Part shown: piece by piece, positions 1 to 11,800 of the stretch | Numbering within the stretch: the first letter of the stretch is position 1 | Layout of the letters: every line of letters starts with the position of its first letter | Origin: Clytia hemisphaerica | Taxonomy: Eukaryota; Cnidaria; Hydrozoa; Leptothecata; Clytiidae | Assembly (NCBI GenBank): GCA_902728285.1 | Contig: CACVBU010000738.1 | Coordinates: 1,713,491 to 1,777,490 of the forward strand | Reading direction: 5' to 3' | Length of the DNA stretch: 64,000 nucleotides | Program-made: the position numbers and the translations under genes | The notes under the pieces: generated by a model | Told to the model about the DNA's origin: nothing | What the model saw: the letters and a program-made list of their open reading frames with translations, nothing else | The model's database searches: none

Positions 1-130
1 AGGGCTCGAAATAACGGTCTGACATCAGACATTGTCCAACCCAAAAGTCATAATTTTCAAGCTAAAGCAACCCTGATCGAATTTGCATTTTGTCCGACCC
101 ACTTGAGATTGTTATTTTGAGCCTTGGAAT

Positions 131-245
131 ATGGAATAACTTTGGAAATACTTAACCAATTCTAATAAATTTCTCTAAGGTAGACTTACAAATAAAATTA
201 GTTTAGTTTTCAAAAATTGAGGGGAAATTTTGCCCTGTCCACCCT
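131..245 (+). repeat. Dispersed repeat, copy a
   Basis: Matches 2665-2796 (ATGGAATAACTTTGGAA through GAGGGGAAA and CCACCCT) with small indels. Confidence 0.75.
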
Positions 246-337
246 GCCTTGACATCCTATCTATCTATCTATATTTTAAGTATCAAAAGGTCCTAAGACC
301 CATTATCCATACATACAATACATCTACATACATACAA

Positions 338-417
338 CATCCCTCATCTAATATCCCGACACTCTTTTCAAGGCTGAAAAAAATTGACAGGTTGAAACTA
401 TTTTTCTTTGCTTAGTG
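338..417. repeat. Fragment of the 34349-34549 MITE family
   Basis: CCCTCATCTAAT and CCGACACTCTTTT, then GGTTGAAACT.TTTTTCTTTGCTTAG, match parts of the complete element at 34349-34549. Confidence 0.6.
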
Positions 418-467
418 TTCAAATTTCCTTTTCAACTAGTGATTCTAACTTTCATACAGTGAAGTCA

Positions 468-1711
468 GGTAACTTGCATCAGTGCGGAGGGAAACTTGCA
501 TAATAGCCATGCCATCAAATGACTGACCAATCAAAGCAGCAAAATTTCATTTCAAAACAAATGAACTACGCAGCTCCACTTGCAGCTATACTCTACCACT
601 TTTGTTTTGATTTAATTTTGTATTTTAATGACCATACGCGAGACGGGTCATTCAGAATTTGTCTGTAACAGGCAGTCTAAACTTAAACTCCTATATCAGG
701 ATTAGAAACTAGGCTAGTCCTACCTCTTTTATCTTTCCTTTTACAACAATAAAATGCTGACAAGTTGACACAACACATTGAAAAGTAATCCCTGACTGAG
801 AGAAGTTTATATTGATATCTGCAACAAAAACAAAAGTGGTCTCTTCTACTGATTGCTTCCTGGCGCTCCTTCGCATCTGTTTATAAAATTTCCATCAATC
901 AGGTTGCTACATTTCAAATGGCCCTTCTTTTTGGCACCCGTGGCCTCTCAGTACCTTGCACGACGGGCGGCTGTAAAATCCCACCCTTCATATATATTTT
1001 TCAATCTGTGATTCTAAGGCTTTGGTTTTTTCTAATCTTCAATTTACTGAAGAGAGCTGGAATTTGATGTGAGAGTTAGATTGTCCACAAAGTTGCGTAA
1101 AAAATCATTGAATAAAAGAAGAACTTTAAATCTTTAATATTTTCAATTTGAAGAATTGGTGCAAAAAAGTGAAACATGGAAAAGTTTCATTTTTCATTGG
1201 TTCAATTGAAATAGGGGATTTAGAAAACTTCCTATGTTTGTTTTTTTGCACAATTCCCTGTAACTATGGGCAAGCACCTGGTTGTTAAGATGTTGGCTTG
1301 AAATCGAAAGCGAAACCACTGAAAATGAAAGTAAAATCGACCCGTACTCAAAATCCCGTAATCTTGATATACGAGTTTAAGTCTATACTGACAGGGGGCG
1401 GACGACACAGGATTTCCGAGGGTAAAAGTTTTCATTAAAATTCGAAATTTCCAAGGCAAGAGAAGAAAATGTATGAATTTCCAAGGCAATTGAGTTAAAA
1501 AAGGCAAAAAAGAGTGGAATTTCCGATGCATTTTACTAAAGTACATGTATTTTTATCGGAATTTCCAACCACCACTGGAAAATAATTTCCGAGAATAGTA
1601 AAAAATAAAAAATGCACGTCGTCCGACGGGGGGGTATATAACAAAAATTTTCTGGAATGGCCCTTGAGGGCTAAGCATGTTTGCAGTGCCTCCCCACTGA
1701 TGCAAGTTACC
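468..1711. repeat. Inverted-repeat element, ends near 468 and 1711
   Basis: GGTAACTTGCATCAGTG (468-484) and its complement before 1711 bracket ~1.2 kb without a coding frame. A third, solo end of this family (CCGTGAG.TTGGGTAACTTG) is at 4498-4518. Confidence 0.55.
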
Positions 1712-2664
1712 CGATCGTCGATCTCACGGTATTATTCCTTTCTCTATAAAACCTTGAGACTAAAATTTAACAAAAGGGTTAAAAACTAGGGAAAACACTA
1801 TTAAGGTAACTTTTATATAAAAATAGCCATATTTTGCATATTTTCAATAAACATATCGCATCATCATAAATGGCATGCCATGGGAATACTTTTGTCAATG
1901 TGTATATTATGTGTGAACTACCACCGTGATAGGGTGCGCACTCGTCGGGATTTTTTGCGTGGAAAAAGTCGAAAATCAAAATTACAACATTCCATCCATC
2001 ATAACTTATCCTTAACAACTCCAAAATTGTTCATTCTTTTTTTTTTAATACTCAGAATTTATCAGAGAAAACAAAGAAAAAAACCCCATCCCATTACCTA
2101 CCTTCAATAAAAAGATATACCATTTATTAGACATCAAGGTGAAAAAATGGCGACTCGGAATTTGTGGCACAACTGTCTACCTTGACCACCATTTTTCAAA
2201 TGGCTATCGCTATTGAGCTGGATTAGTTATAGACTCACGGTTTTTTTTTATAAAACGCGGGAAAGATAGTACTTTAGTTTGTCAAGTGGTAGCCTTTTCG
2301 ATAATCTACGGGCCGTCTTTAAATCGAGAAAAAAGAAGAAATTTCGATTTTTTGGCACTTTCCTGAAATTTTTGTCAGGACTACCATATATTGTTGGAAA
2401 GCTAAGGGTTTCAGCTTTTCATTGGTAAAATTTGTTTTTAGCTACCATTTCCAGCTCATTAGCGATAGGCTAAAGCTTAACAGTCATCGGGCCGATTTTC
2501 CGATTTTCAGACCGCACCAGCCAAACTCCTCACGCCCCGCCACACGGAAGACTAGATTTCATCCGCCATTTTTGGCGCGATTTTGATGCTTCCGAAAATT
2601 ATTTCTAGTTGGCGTGGTGTAAGGAGGGGATTCTTTGAAAAGGTGGTTTTTTTGTGGTTTGAAA

Positions 2665-2796
2665 ATGGAATAACTTTGGAACTACTTAACCAATTTTAAC
2701 AAATGACCCCTCATTTTTCTCACAAAGGTAAGGACTTTCAAATAAAATTAGTTTGGTTTTCAAAATTTGAGGGGAAAATTTTGGCCTGACCACCCT
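2665..2796 (+). repeat. Dispersed repeat, copy b
   Basis: Direct-orientation partner of 131-245; ends just before the 2801 transposon. Confidence 0.75.
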
Positions 2797-2825
2797 AACC
2801 GGACATGTTCATAAAACATAGGGCG

Positions 2826-3364
2826 CAGGGTTCGAATTATAAATTTTAGGAGCTTCGCTATTTTTCCGAGCGAAGCGAGGTAACAGAGGAGCGCCGCAGG
2901 CTAAATTTTTTCACTGTTTGCGAAACATTTTTAGTATTTTGCGATGTTGTTTGGAAGAAAATGCGAAAGTATCTTCAATTCATTTCTCGAGAAAAGTTAG
3001 ATTCGAAGTTAGATTTGAAGTAAGAGATTATAGACAAAGCAAAGTTTAGTGAAGTTTTGAAGTAACGAGTTTTAGATAAAGCAATGGATAAACGAGTGAA
3101 TAAAGTTGCGAGTTTATAAAGCAATAGATAAACGAATGAATGAAGTAGCAAATTGACAAGTTGATAAAGCAATAGATAGACGAATGAATAAAGTAGCGAA
3201 GTGGCAAGTTTATAAAGCAATAGATAAAAAAATGTGTGTAGAAAAATAGGCATTTTCTTATAATTTTTTAACTTCGCATTTTTGAGTTGGGAAATCTTTT
3301 TGGGTCGCTAAATCTAAAATTCACTTCGCATTTTGCGAAGTGCGAAGCTATAATTCCAACCCTG
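2826..3364. mobile_element. Nested TIR element, 539 bp, TSD GGGCG
   Basis: Ends CAGGGTTCGAATTATA and TATAATTCCAACCCTG (hAT-like CAGGG ends). GGGCG is duplicated at 2821-2825 and 3365-3369. The intact opposite TIR of the host element shows what the uninterrupted site looked like. hAT elements normally make 8-bp duplications, so the superfamily is uncertain. Confidence 0.8.
3060..3235. repeat. ~55-bp tandem repeat inside nested element
   Basis: About three diverged units containing AAAGCAATAGATAAACGAATGAAT. The minus-strand open frame across it is just the repeat translated. Confidence 0.7.
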
Positions 3365-4096
3365 GGGCGAAATGTTACACATTGAAAAATGGCTTTTTTA
3401 CATTTTTATCAATAACTTGGTAAGTATTGCAGTAATCTTGCTGAAAATTGGTGAAAATGACGATAATGATGTAACAAAAAGGACTGCATCAAAAAATTTC
3501 AAAAATATACTCCTCAACAGTCCTCAAACAAGGAAAATGATAAAATTGTAACTTTGTTACTAAATTATCAATTATTAAGGTTCTAATGGATTATTTACAA
3601 TTCTGTAAAAACAAAGATAATTTTGAAGCATTGGTAATGTGGCAGTAGCTTTAGGCAAGTAATATAACACCCTTCCTGAAAAGATATGGGATCAAAAAGT
3701 AACTGTTACTTATTTATCAGGAATTTATTTGATTATTGGAAAATAAACCAATGTTTCAGTTTTATCAATGATTTGACTTGCAATTTAAACTTATTGCAAT
3801 CAAGTAGACCCAAACCATTTCCTTGAAATTAGTGATAAAAATGTACAAAATTAAAATTTCAAACTGTTACAGTTTTATCATAAAACCATTTTCAGCAGTT
3901 TTGAAAAGCTAGAAACACTCCTGAGTTACATTTTTATCATCTGTGAAAGTTTCATAGTAAAATATGCATTACTTCCAGAGATATTATGTATTTATCATTT
4001 TGGGAAAATTTCCAGTTGTTACATTTTTATCATTTTTCTTGCCTGACTTTGGGAGCTAATATCTTAAGCCTCGCTTATTATACGACCCTGCCTATG

Positions 4097-4308
4097 CCCC
4101 GGACAGTCCGGGGTTTTTTTGATGCGTGCCCGGGGTCCGTATTATTTGTTTTTGAGAGACTACCCCGGACGCCCCAGACAGCCCGCGCGGTCGCTTTTTA
4201 TAGAATCGCTGACCGCGCGGGCTTTTTTCTAATTAATTGAAATATTGTTCATTGCATAAATTGTAAATTTATGGCGCAAAAATTGGAGCCCCGGACATAA
4301 GTCCGGGG
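4097..4308. other. Three GC-rich hairpins, two followed by T runs
   Basis: CCCCGGACAGTCCGGGG (4097-4113) is followed by seven T. GCCCGCGCGGTC/GACCGCGCGGGC (4181-4192 and 4211-4222) is followed by six T. CCCCGGACATAAGTCCGGGG lies at 4289-4308. They resemble bacterial intrinsic terminators but sit inside the 2801-4495 transposon. Confidence 0.75.
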
Positions 4309-4495
4309 AAAAAGTTATTTTTTTCAGACCCCAGACTATTTAGAAATCTAACCTGGACAGTTACAAAATATCATCTATTTACAATTGAAAAACCAAAGTC
4401 TTTTGTCTTGAAAAGAATGAGAGATAAATCAGTAACAAATTAAAAATCAATGGTGCAAAGTGTAACATTTCGCCCTATGTTTTATGAACATGTCC

Positions 4496-5711
4496 AACCG
4501 TGAGATTGGGTAACTTGTAGTAAGCATTGTATTGTTGAAATAGAAAAGAAAAAAAGGTAAGTCTAGCCTAGTCCAGGAGCTGGAGCTCAACTACTTTTTG
4601 CCTTTGCTAATTCTGATGGGGGAAAAAGTAGAGATCTATCGCAGCGCTATCAATCAAATCAAAAAAGCGAAGATAGTATACGGCAGACTTTCTGACTATA
4701 GTCTAGCCTGTAGCCTTGTTAGCTGGCAGGGGGGTTAAAAGAATGTGAGAGCTTATTTAGATCTGTATCAAAAACAAAACAACACACACAGTATTTCCCA
4801 AGCTGTCATGGTGGAGTCTGTAACCATTCAGTGATGCAGAAAACCATAAAAATTCTTCACTTTTGCACACCTTGACGTCGCCATCTTGATTTTGAATGAT
4901 CTTATGATGTCTGATTGTACGGCGCCGATGAAAAGATAAACAATGAAACCGCCCTGGAGCCACCACCCCCTGTGTGCAGATTTTTGGGCGGTAAAATTTC
5001 GAAAAAAAAATTATTAAAAAATTAACTTTTTTTACCCCCCCCCCCTCCTTTTAGTGAAGGTCCCTTCCTTCTTAAATCAAAGGGCGGGTCAGAAAAATAG
5101 GAAAATTTTTAGGTTGAAAGTTGTTGTAGTTCAATAAGGGTCGTAAAATTCACAACATTTTTCAATACGTTCGCAAAAAACGTATCCCCGTGTGTAATCC
5201 TGTAAACCTAATATCCTCCGGGAGGTCCTCAGGTTCAGGATTTAAAAAATATGACTGTGAATTTCATGGCAAAATTTTCTTTGATCATTGAACATTATCA
5301 TTGGTAGCGAGAAAGGCTTTAAAATATTTATTTATCGAAAATTAGGTCGGCAAAAGAAATTGTCAACATATTTTTGTCAAAATCTCGTTTTTGCTAATGA
5401 ATTTTTTCCGTCTGACTGAGGCTAGTCAAATTCGAGAGAAGTTATAAGTAACGAAAAAAAAATTCGCCACAATAGTACGATTTTTTCTTCACTTTTGCAG
5501 TCGAACTTTCTATAGTATAGATAAACTATATGAAGTCCAAAGTCACTGATCGACCTTAAAAATCATCAAATAGATAATACGGGAATCCTTTTTCTGATCA
5601 ACCGTTTTCATTTTCCAAACTTTTTTGAATTATTTTTATGTAATATATACAGTCATCAACCCTCTGTTATTATCGAACCCTCTATTAATCGAATTTTTCT
5701 GTAATTGAACT
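4496..5711. other. Unassigned intergenic stretch
   Basis: Holds a solo TIR end (4498-4518) and a C run near 5033-5044. I see no gene or complete repeat. Confidence 0.5.
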
Positions 5712-5849
5712 AAGACCATTTTCGCACGTGACGGTTCTGTTTCGCTCCGAAACGATTGATTAGAAGTGACGTAACACTTGAATGTAACCAATAGAATGGC
5801 TTCATTTCGTTTCGGGGCGAAACGGAACCGTCACGTGCGAACATAGTCT
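5712..5849. repeat. Palindromic MITE with CACGTGAC in both arms
   Basis: Arms carry TTCGCACGTGACGGTTC then GTTTCG..CCGAAACGA, mirrored near 5808-5842. About 138 bp in total with a unique centre. Confidence 0.85.
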
Positions 5850-5869
5850 ATAACATCATTGGTGCATAT

Positions 5870-7422
5870 AGAATATCATATAGAATACAGTATGTGGCCC
5901 CCAGAACGTCGACCAAATCTAAAATCGTTCTCAAATCTAGAGGAAAGGAGATTTTACAAAGATTTTTGCTGCACGCAAAACTTTAACATCTTTACTTTAT
6001 TTCGCAGAAGTTCTTTTTCAAAAATTTTCAATTTCAACAAAATTTCTCAATCGCTTAAAAATAGGTAGCTATTTTCTAATGGCCCCCAAAACGTATTGCA
6101 ATGTTAGAGATTTTTGAGGTTTGGGCCCCATAAAACGTAGGCATAAAACGTAGGTGTAGTTAAATTATTTACTATTAAGCCCAGTGGTAACAAGGGGAGA
6201 AACTATGAACATATTTGTGTTTTCCCTTAAATTTACGACCTGATGGATATAAAATTTATGAATTTTATAAAATATTTCAAGATTTTCGATAATGCAAAGT
6301 CCAAACTGAAAATTTAGAAATTTCCAAAATGACAATTTTGATTTAACGACGTCTTAATTAAGTTTCTGAAAACCAATCTCATTGAAAATAGTTCCATTCA
6401 CGTACGGAATATGCTGTGAAAATTTATTAGAAAAACACCTTAACTGAAACTGAAAATATTAAGCTTTAAAGTTATTTTTCTCTTATATTTTGAAAAAAAA
6501 GATAGAATTTGCCGTTTTTGCTGATTCAGCGAACATTTTTATATATAATGTTAATTTTTTGTTACATAAACTATAAATTCAAGCTGGTAGAGACGGAATT
6601 TCAAGATTTTTTGTTGTTTCTCGTATTTAGAATTTTCGGTTTTATCAATGCCGATTCTAAGTCCCCAAAATACTGGTTGACTTTTAAGATGCTATATCTT
6701 TTACCCAGCCTCTAAAGTCACCGATGTATCTGCATTTTCTGAAAGGCCTTAGGTGTAGAAAGTTTACTATATCCCATTTTCATAACTTATTTTCAATAGC
6801 AATAAGGATTTTGATGTACAAAAGGTGTTAACATCGGTTCATTCCTGCATCATTGACGATTTGAAAGTATTTTTTTGTCGTCGCAATTGACGTTAAGAAA
6901 TGGCTTGGTTGAAACTAGCTAGAATCTATCAAATAATTATTGACCTTGGAACAAAACTTAACCTATGAAATTTGATGTTTTAAAAGTAGCGCGACAAATT
7001 TAGATGGTAAAACGAAAAATTTAACTATCAAAATCTGTGAACAGTGGAAAATTGACGTAAGTCAACGAAATTGTCATAAAAGTCATTTTAAATGAACATA
7101 CAAATGTATAATTTACACCAAGGGTAAAAAATTAAATTTAAAATCTTCTCTGAAAATTTCATTTGTCTTTGTTGGATAGAAATGTGTACGTCAAAAACCG
7201 AAAAATAGGGGCGTTTTTTTACCCACCCGGTACGTTATTTTGAATATGTCTCAAACCATCAAAAACATACTCATTTTTAAGAACCATCATTTTTTCAAAA
7301 TAAACAAAAATAGTCTAATTCTGATAAATCTACAGGTCAGAATCCTCATTTTAATGACAAGCCTACGTTTTGGGGGCCGTCTCCGTTTTGGGGGCCATAT
7401 ACTGTATCATATAAAATACTCT
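5870..7422. mobile_element. Non-autonomous DNA transposon, 1.55 kb
   Basis: TIRs about 38 bp: ATACAGTATGTGGCCCCCAG at the left, its near complement at the right. The subterminal word GGCCCCCAAAACG recurs at about 6083 and twice at 7366-7398. AT-rich interior with no coding frame. Confidence 0.8.
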
Positions 7423-7800
7423 GTAATCCGAATCTTTTCATAATCCCAAGAAGATTTTTGGTTTTCGTTGAAGATCGAATTATAGAGAGTCGAATTTCAT
7501 TATTAAACTAGATTATTTTGAGAGATTCTTTTTCAATTTTTTGAAAGAAAAAATAGAAAGAATTCGAATGTTTCTTTCATTCAGACAAAATCCATTTCCA
7601 GCTTCTCGAACAAACCAAATATCGAGTCCGTTGATGAAATATTTAACAAAAAAAAATAAAATAAAAAACAACATAAAAATTATCGATTTTTAGTAAATTA
7701 AAGAAATCATGTGCTAATCAAGTTTAGTGATAATTTATCAATTTAGCTTAAAACTTTAAAGGATGTTTGACCATGGATCTTCGGCATTGACCTTGACAGC
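7423..7800. other. Unassigned intergenic stretch
   Basis: AT-rich, with a short GAATTATAGAGAG word near 7478 like the 17-bp tandem at 19993. Nothing else recognised. Confidence 0.4.
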
Positions 7801-8086
7801 CGACAGGGATGTACCGCTGGAGTTCGAAAAGTGGACCCTGTCAGATATGAATGTTTGATGATTTTGGGACACTATATATAAGAACGAGATATCAAAGCAT
7901 GAAATGTGAAAAGTGGAAATGTAAACGAAAAGTTTAAATTTTTTGTAATTTCCACTCCGAAAATTGTCTAAAATAACCAAAAGCCGACCCTGTCAGATAC
8001 AATTCTTGAAAATCAGTTAATTTGAGACTCCTGTCAGATATCTTCAACGCCTAATAAAGGGACCCTGACCAGCGGCACATCCCCGT
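7801..8086. repeat. MITE with ACCCTGTCAGATA internal words
   Basis: Ends GGGATGTACCGCTGG (7806-7820) and CCAGCGGCACATCCCC (8069-8084). GACCCTGTCAGATA or a close form recurs three times inside. Confidence 0.7.
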
Positions 8087-8893
8087 ACCAAAAGTGACCC
8101 CAAGGGTTTCGCCCTTTTTTAGTTCAATGGGTTCTGATCAGCTAACTAGCACAAAACTTGATAAAGTTTTCAGCTTTAAATGCAAATTTTACATAATATA
8201 TTATTAGTGAGACTTATATATTCGTTTAAAAAATAAATTCGACTGTCAATATAACAAACTTTAGTTTATTGCAGTAAAAAAAAAGTTTAATCCTTTTTAA
8301 TATTATTTAATACTCTATTGACTGGCAGCAGCAGGCAACAATTACAACACATGAAACACATTCAACGTTCTAATTCCTCGTAATTTCAAAGTAAAGGACT
8401 GAAAACTATTCTAATTTGAGACTATGATTACCATCAATATCACGGCACCGAAATTATTGAAGAATCCTAAATTTCCAAATCAAAGCATTGTCTAGTTAGA
8501 GTCCAATGACAAAAAGGCTTAGCAGGGCAAAGTGAAATGAATCGCGTGAAGACAATACAATACAACGGCTCTTTAAAAATAGATCATGTGATATTCAAGT
8601 GGCAAAATCAATTTTCGCGGATTAAGATTTTTCTTGTTTTTGCTAAAGCTATCGTATCGTCACAGCACTTTTATTTTCAAAATTTCATTTTCTTCTAACG
8701 TATGTAGCCGACTAAGCTAACCTTCATTTGACCAATCCCATAAACCACCACTATCATTCGTGCACTTTTTAAACATCGGCATGGTTAGCAAAACATAACA
8801 TAGAAAACCAACTATACTATATAACTACCAGCTATAAAAAACATATTTAACCAAAATATTGTAGTCCCTTTTTTTAAATTATATCAAAAAATA
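8087..8893. other. SGPL1 3' flank / probable 3' UTR
   Basis: Downstream of the SGPL1 stop on the minus strand. Candidate polyadenylation signals are AATAAA at 8675-8670 and another near 8268. No other feature. Confidence 0.5.
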
Positions 8894-11800
8894 TCACTCC
8901 ATTTTTTTCAAACCAGCAGTCACACTGTAGTAAGTGTCCAAAAATCCGGTGGTGATGTCCGTAATTATTGACCTGTCCGGGATTTGTTGGGATAAACCGT
9001 AGATCGCTCCCTGAAAAGTGAAAGATGAAGTTTATTAGAGTTCAATTGGAAGATGAAAGCTGTGTAAGGTCAGATCAGATGTTATTTTACCTTCTAGGTT
9101 GAAGGTAAGCTGGGACAACGTACGATGTAGACTTGTATTATGGGAGAGTGAAAATGAAGCAAAATGAAATTCACAGAAAGTATAATCCTCTAAAAAACTG
9201 CAATTTTAGTGGCTTTAACATTTTTTACGACCTCATAACCTCATACGACCTCAGGCGTTTCGAGGAGATCATAGGCTACTTTATTCATAAATAAGTTTTC
9301 AGCTAAAAGATCTTTTTATAAACATTTTAAGCCTTCGTTTGGTCTTAGCTTTTTTTAATTTAAGTAGAAATGTTCGTATTTTTTTACTATTTTTGCGCCG
9401 ATTTCCTAAAGAACAAAGTGTTTAAGTGTCCATAAAGCCTTAATAAATGTACTTGTTCTCAATATTTTAGCTATCGAAGCTTAATTTTCTCATCTAAAAA
9501 TAGTGTACCTTTCCTTCAGCTTTGATACCAGGATTTTTCATGAGACGTTGAGCAACTCCCTTGATATCGTTCACAAACCGATCAGCAACTCCTGGTTTAG
9601 TGTGGTTCAACGTCACAGCAATGTGAAGGCTGTAATGAAAAGATTGTCGAAAGTTACCATAGTCGAACGTGCGCAACGCACTGGGCTCAACTTCAGTGGC
9701 TTCAAATTATTCATAGGCCCAATTGTAGACCCCCAGATATTTACCCAATGAACAAGTGTGCCAAATTTCAACCAAATCCGACCATTTTGGAGGCCTGTAG
9801 GCTGCTTCAAAGCTTTAGCCTCGTTTTGCAAAAAACTCGTCCCCAGGCCCAAAAATCTAAATTTTTGAAAAATGCAAAAAGCACCCCCATATCACCCCAG
9901 GAACAAGTGTGCAAAATTTTCCAAATCGAACAATTTTTGAAGTCTCCATGGCCCCAAAGGGTAGCCTTTTGGCGAAAACTCGTCCCAGGCCCAAAAATCA
10001 AAATTTTCAAATGAAAAAAAAAAAAAAACCCCACTATTCACCCAAGGAACAAGTGTGCAAAATTTCAGCCAGATCGAACAATTTTTGAAGTCTCCAGGCT
10101 GCCCCAAAGTTTTAGCCTCGTTTTGGCGAAAAACTCGTCCCCAGGCCCCAAAAATCAAAATTTTCAAAAAATGAAAAAAACACCCCCAGATATTCACCCA
10201 AGGAACAAGTGTGCAAAATTTCAGCCAAATCGACAATTTTTGAAGTTCCATGCCCCAAAATTTAGCCTCGTTTTGGCGAAAAAAAAACTCGTCCCCAAGC
10301 CCCAAAAATCAAATTTTGAAAATGAAAAAAAAAAAAACAACCCCCAGATTCACCCAAGGAACCAACAACAATTTTTTGAAAACCGTCTCCCAGTTCAAAA
10401 CCAGAGGCGAAAAAACAGGTTCCGTTTTTGCCTGAAAAACCAAACGAAAAATGAAGGCCAGGGGCCCAAATTATAAAACAGACAGACACACACAAGCCAC
10501 ACATTTCAGATTCTAACTCAACTGAAGTTGAGAATACACTCATGCCTACTGACTGAACCCGCAGTACCCACACACAAAACATAGTTATAGTCAATACGTT
10601 ACAACAATGTGGAAGCTGTAATGGAAATATTGTCAAAAGTTTTTTTTATTTCTTGCAAAGAATCAATAAAGCATGTCTGATCCAGAAATCGATACATATA
10701 ACGGATCGTGGTTTTCTATATCATACATCATCTAACATTCACTGATTCACCTACACATGGTGAATTCGTACGATCGTTTTGATGATATGATACTTGATCA
10801 TACCATGAACTTATTTCTACAGAGCCTGTGTCTTTTGAATCAACCTTATTATGCTTCCACACACAAAGCATGACAAGAATTGACCTAGGCCGCGTCAATA
10901 TCACCTATTGAGATTTTCAAACATCTCGCACTATTTGCACTGTAGAAGAACATGAAGTGATGTCGTAGTCTAGATACATAGTACAAAACGACGGAACAGC
11001 AAAAATCTTAACCCGTCAAACCCGAGTGACGTGTATACACATTCTAATTTTGCCAATATCCCAAGTCCAAGACTTTAAGGCTGATCACTCAATTTAAAAG
11101 GGCGTAATGCTTTTAGAAAGAGTACAAAAATACCTTTCTAATGGTACCAAACCCATTGTCTCAAGTTACAAGCTTTTATGCAGGTTTGAAATTGTGGGTT
11201 TCAAAGATTGAGGTTTTTCACGCGCAGGAAAGGTAAAGAAATAAACAAGGGGACGATCTTACTTACCCAGAGGGGAATTGTAGGGGGTTGAGATGCCATC
11301 CTTTCTTGGCTAAATCATCTGACATCAAGAAAATGTCAAAATCATTCGATGCAAAAGCAACAATACAAACATCGACATTCGCTAATAAGTATAATCCAGG
11401 GATCTTGGAAACTCTAAAAGAGAAAATAGAACAAAATCCATTTACAATAAAAAGAGGCAGGGTATTTTTCAAGTTGAGAAGTTGCTAGTTGCTACTTTCG
11501 AGTTGAGAAGTTGCCGAGTTGTTATGAAATCTACGGCAACCGATAATTTTAAAATTAAATTAATGTAGCTCAAAAGAATCAAATTAGCCAGTACCAAACA
11601 TATTATTAGCTTTTAAGACCCTGAAAATGGTAAGGTGCTGGCTAGCAAAGCCAAAATAATTAGTACTGCTATGCCATCGTCATTGGCTGACAACATGACA
11701 CGTTCTTGTAAAAATATTGACAAAATCTTTAAATATAACGATTGTCAAACAAAATTCCCCAAAAAATATTGATCGATGCTTATTGTATAAAAGAATATGA

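Larger units (their letters stand above)
2801..4495. mobile_element. Non-autonomous DNA transposon, 1.7 kb, with nested insertion
   Basis: Terminal inverted repeats GGACATGTTCATAAAACATA and its complement continue inward as GGGCGAAATGTTACAC. AACC lies on both outer sides (possible 4-bp TSD). The left TIR is split by the element at 2826-3364. No transposase frame is seen. The interior has recurrent ACATTTTTATCA words and three GC hairpins. Confidence 0.8.

Noticed and set aside
2975..3253. Minus-strand 92-codon frame with repeated LLYKLA segments
   Set aside because: It is a ~55-bp tandem repeat inside the nested transposon, not a gene.
4097..4230. Bacterial contamination or real rho-independent terminators
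   Set aside because: The hairpins lie inside a TIR-bounded element continuous with the AT-rich host DNA, with no bacterial gene nearby.
4860..4905. Possible gene start (AAGATGGCGACGTC) on the minus strand
   Set aside because: The start context is good, but the frame closes within ~20 codons and no clear donor follows.
9748..10636. Overlapping open frames on both strands at 9.7-10.6 kb
   Set aside because: They are translations of the ~150-bp tandem repeat and its A-rich spacers; no domain and mutually overlapping frames.
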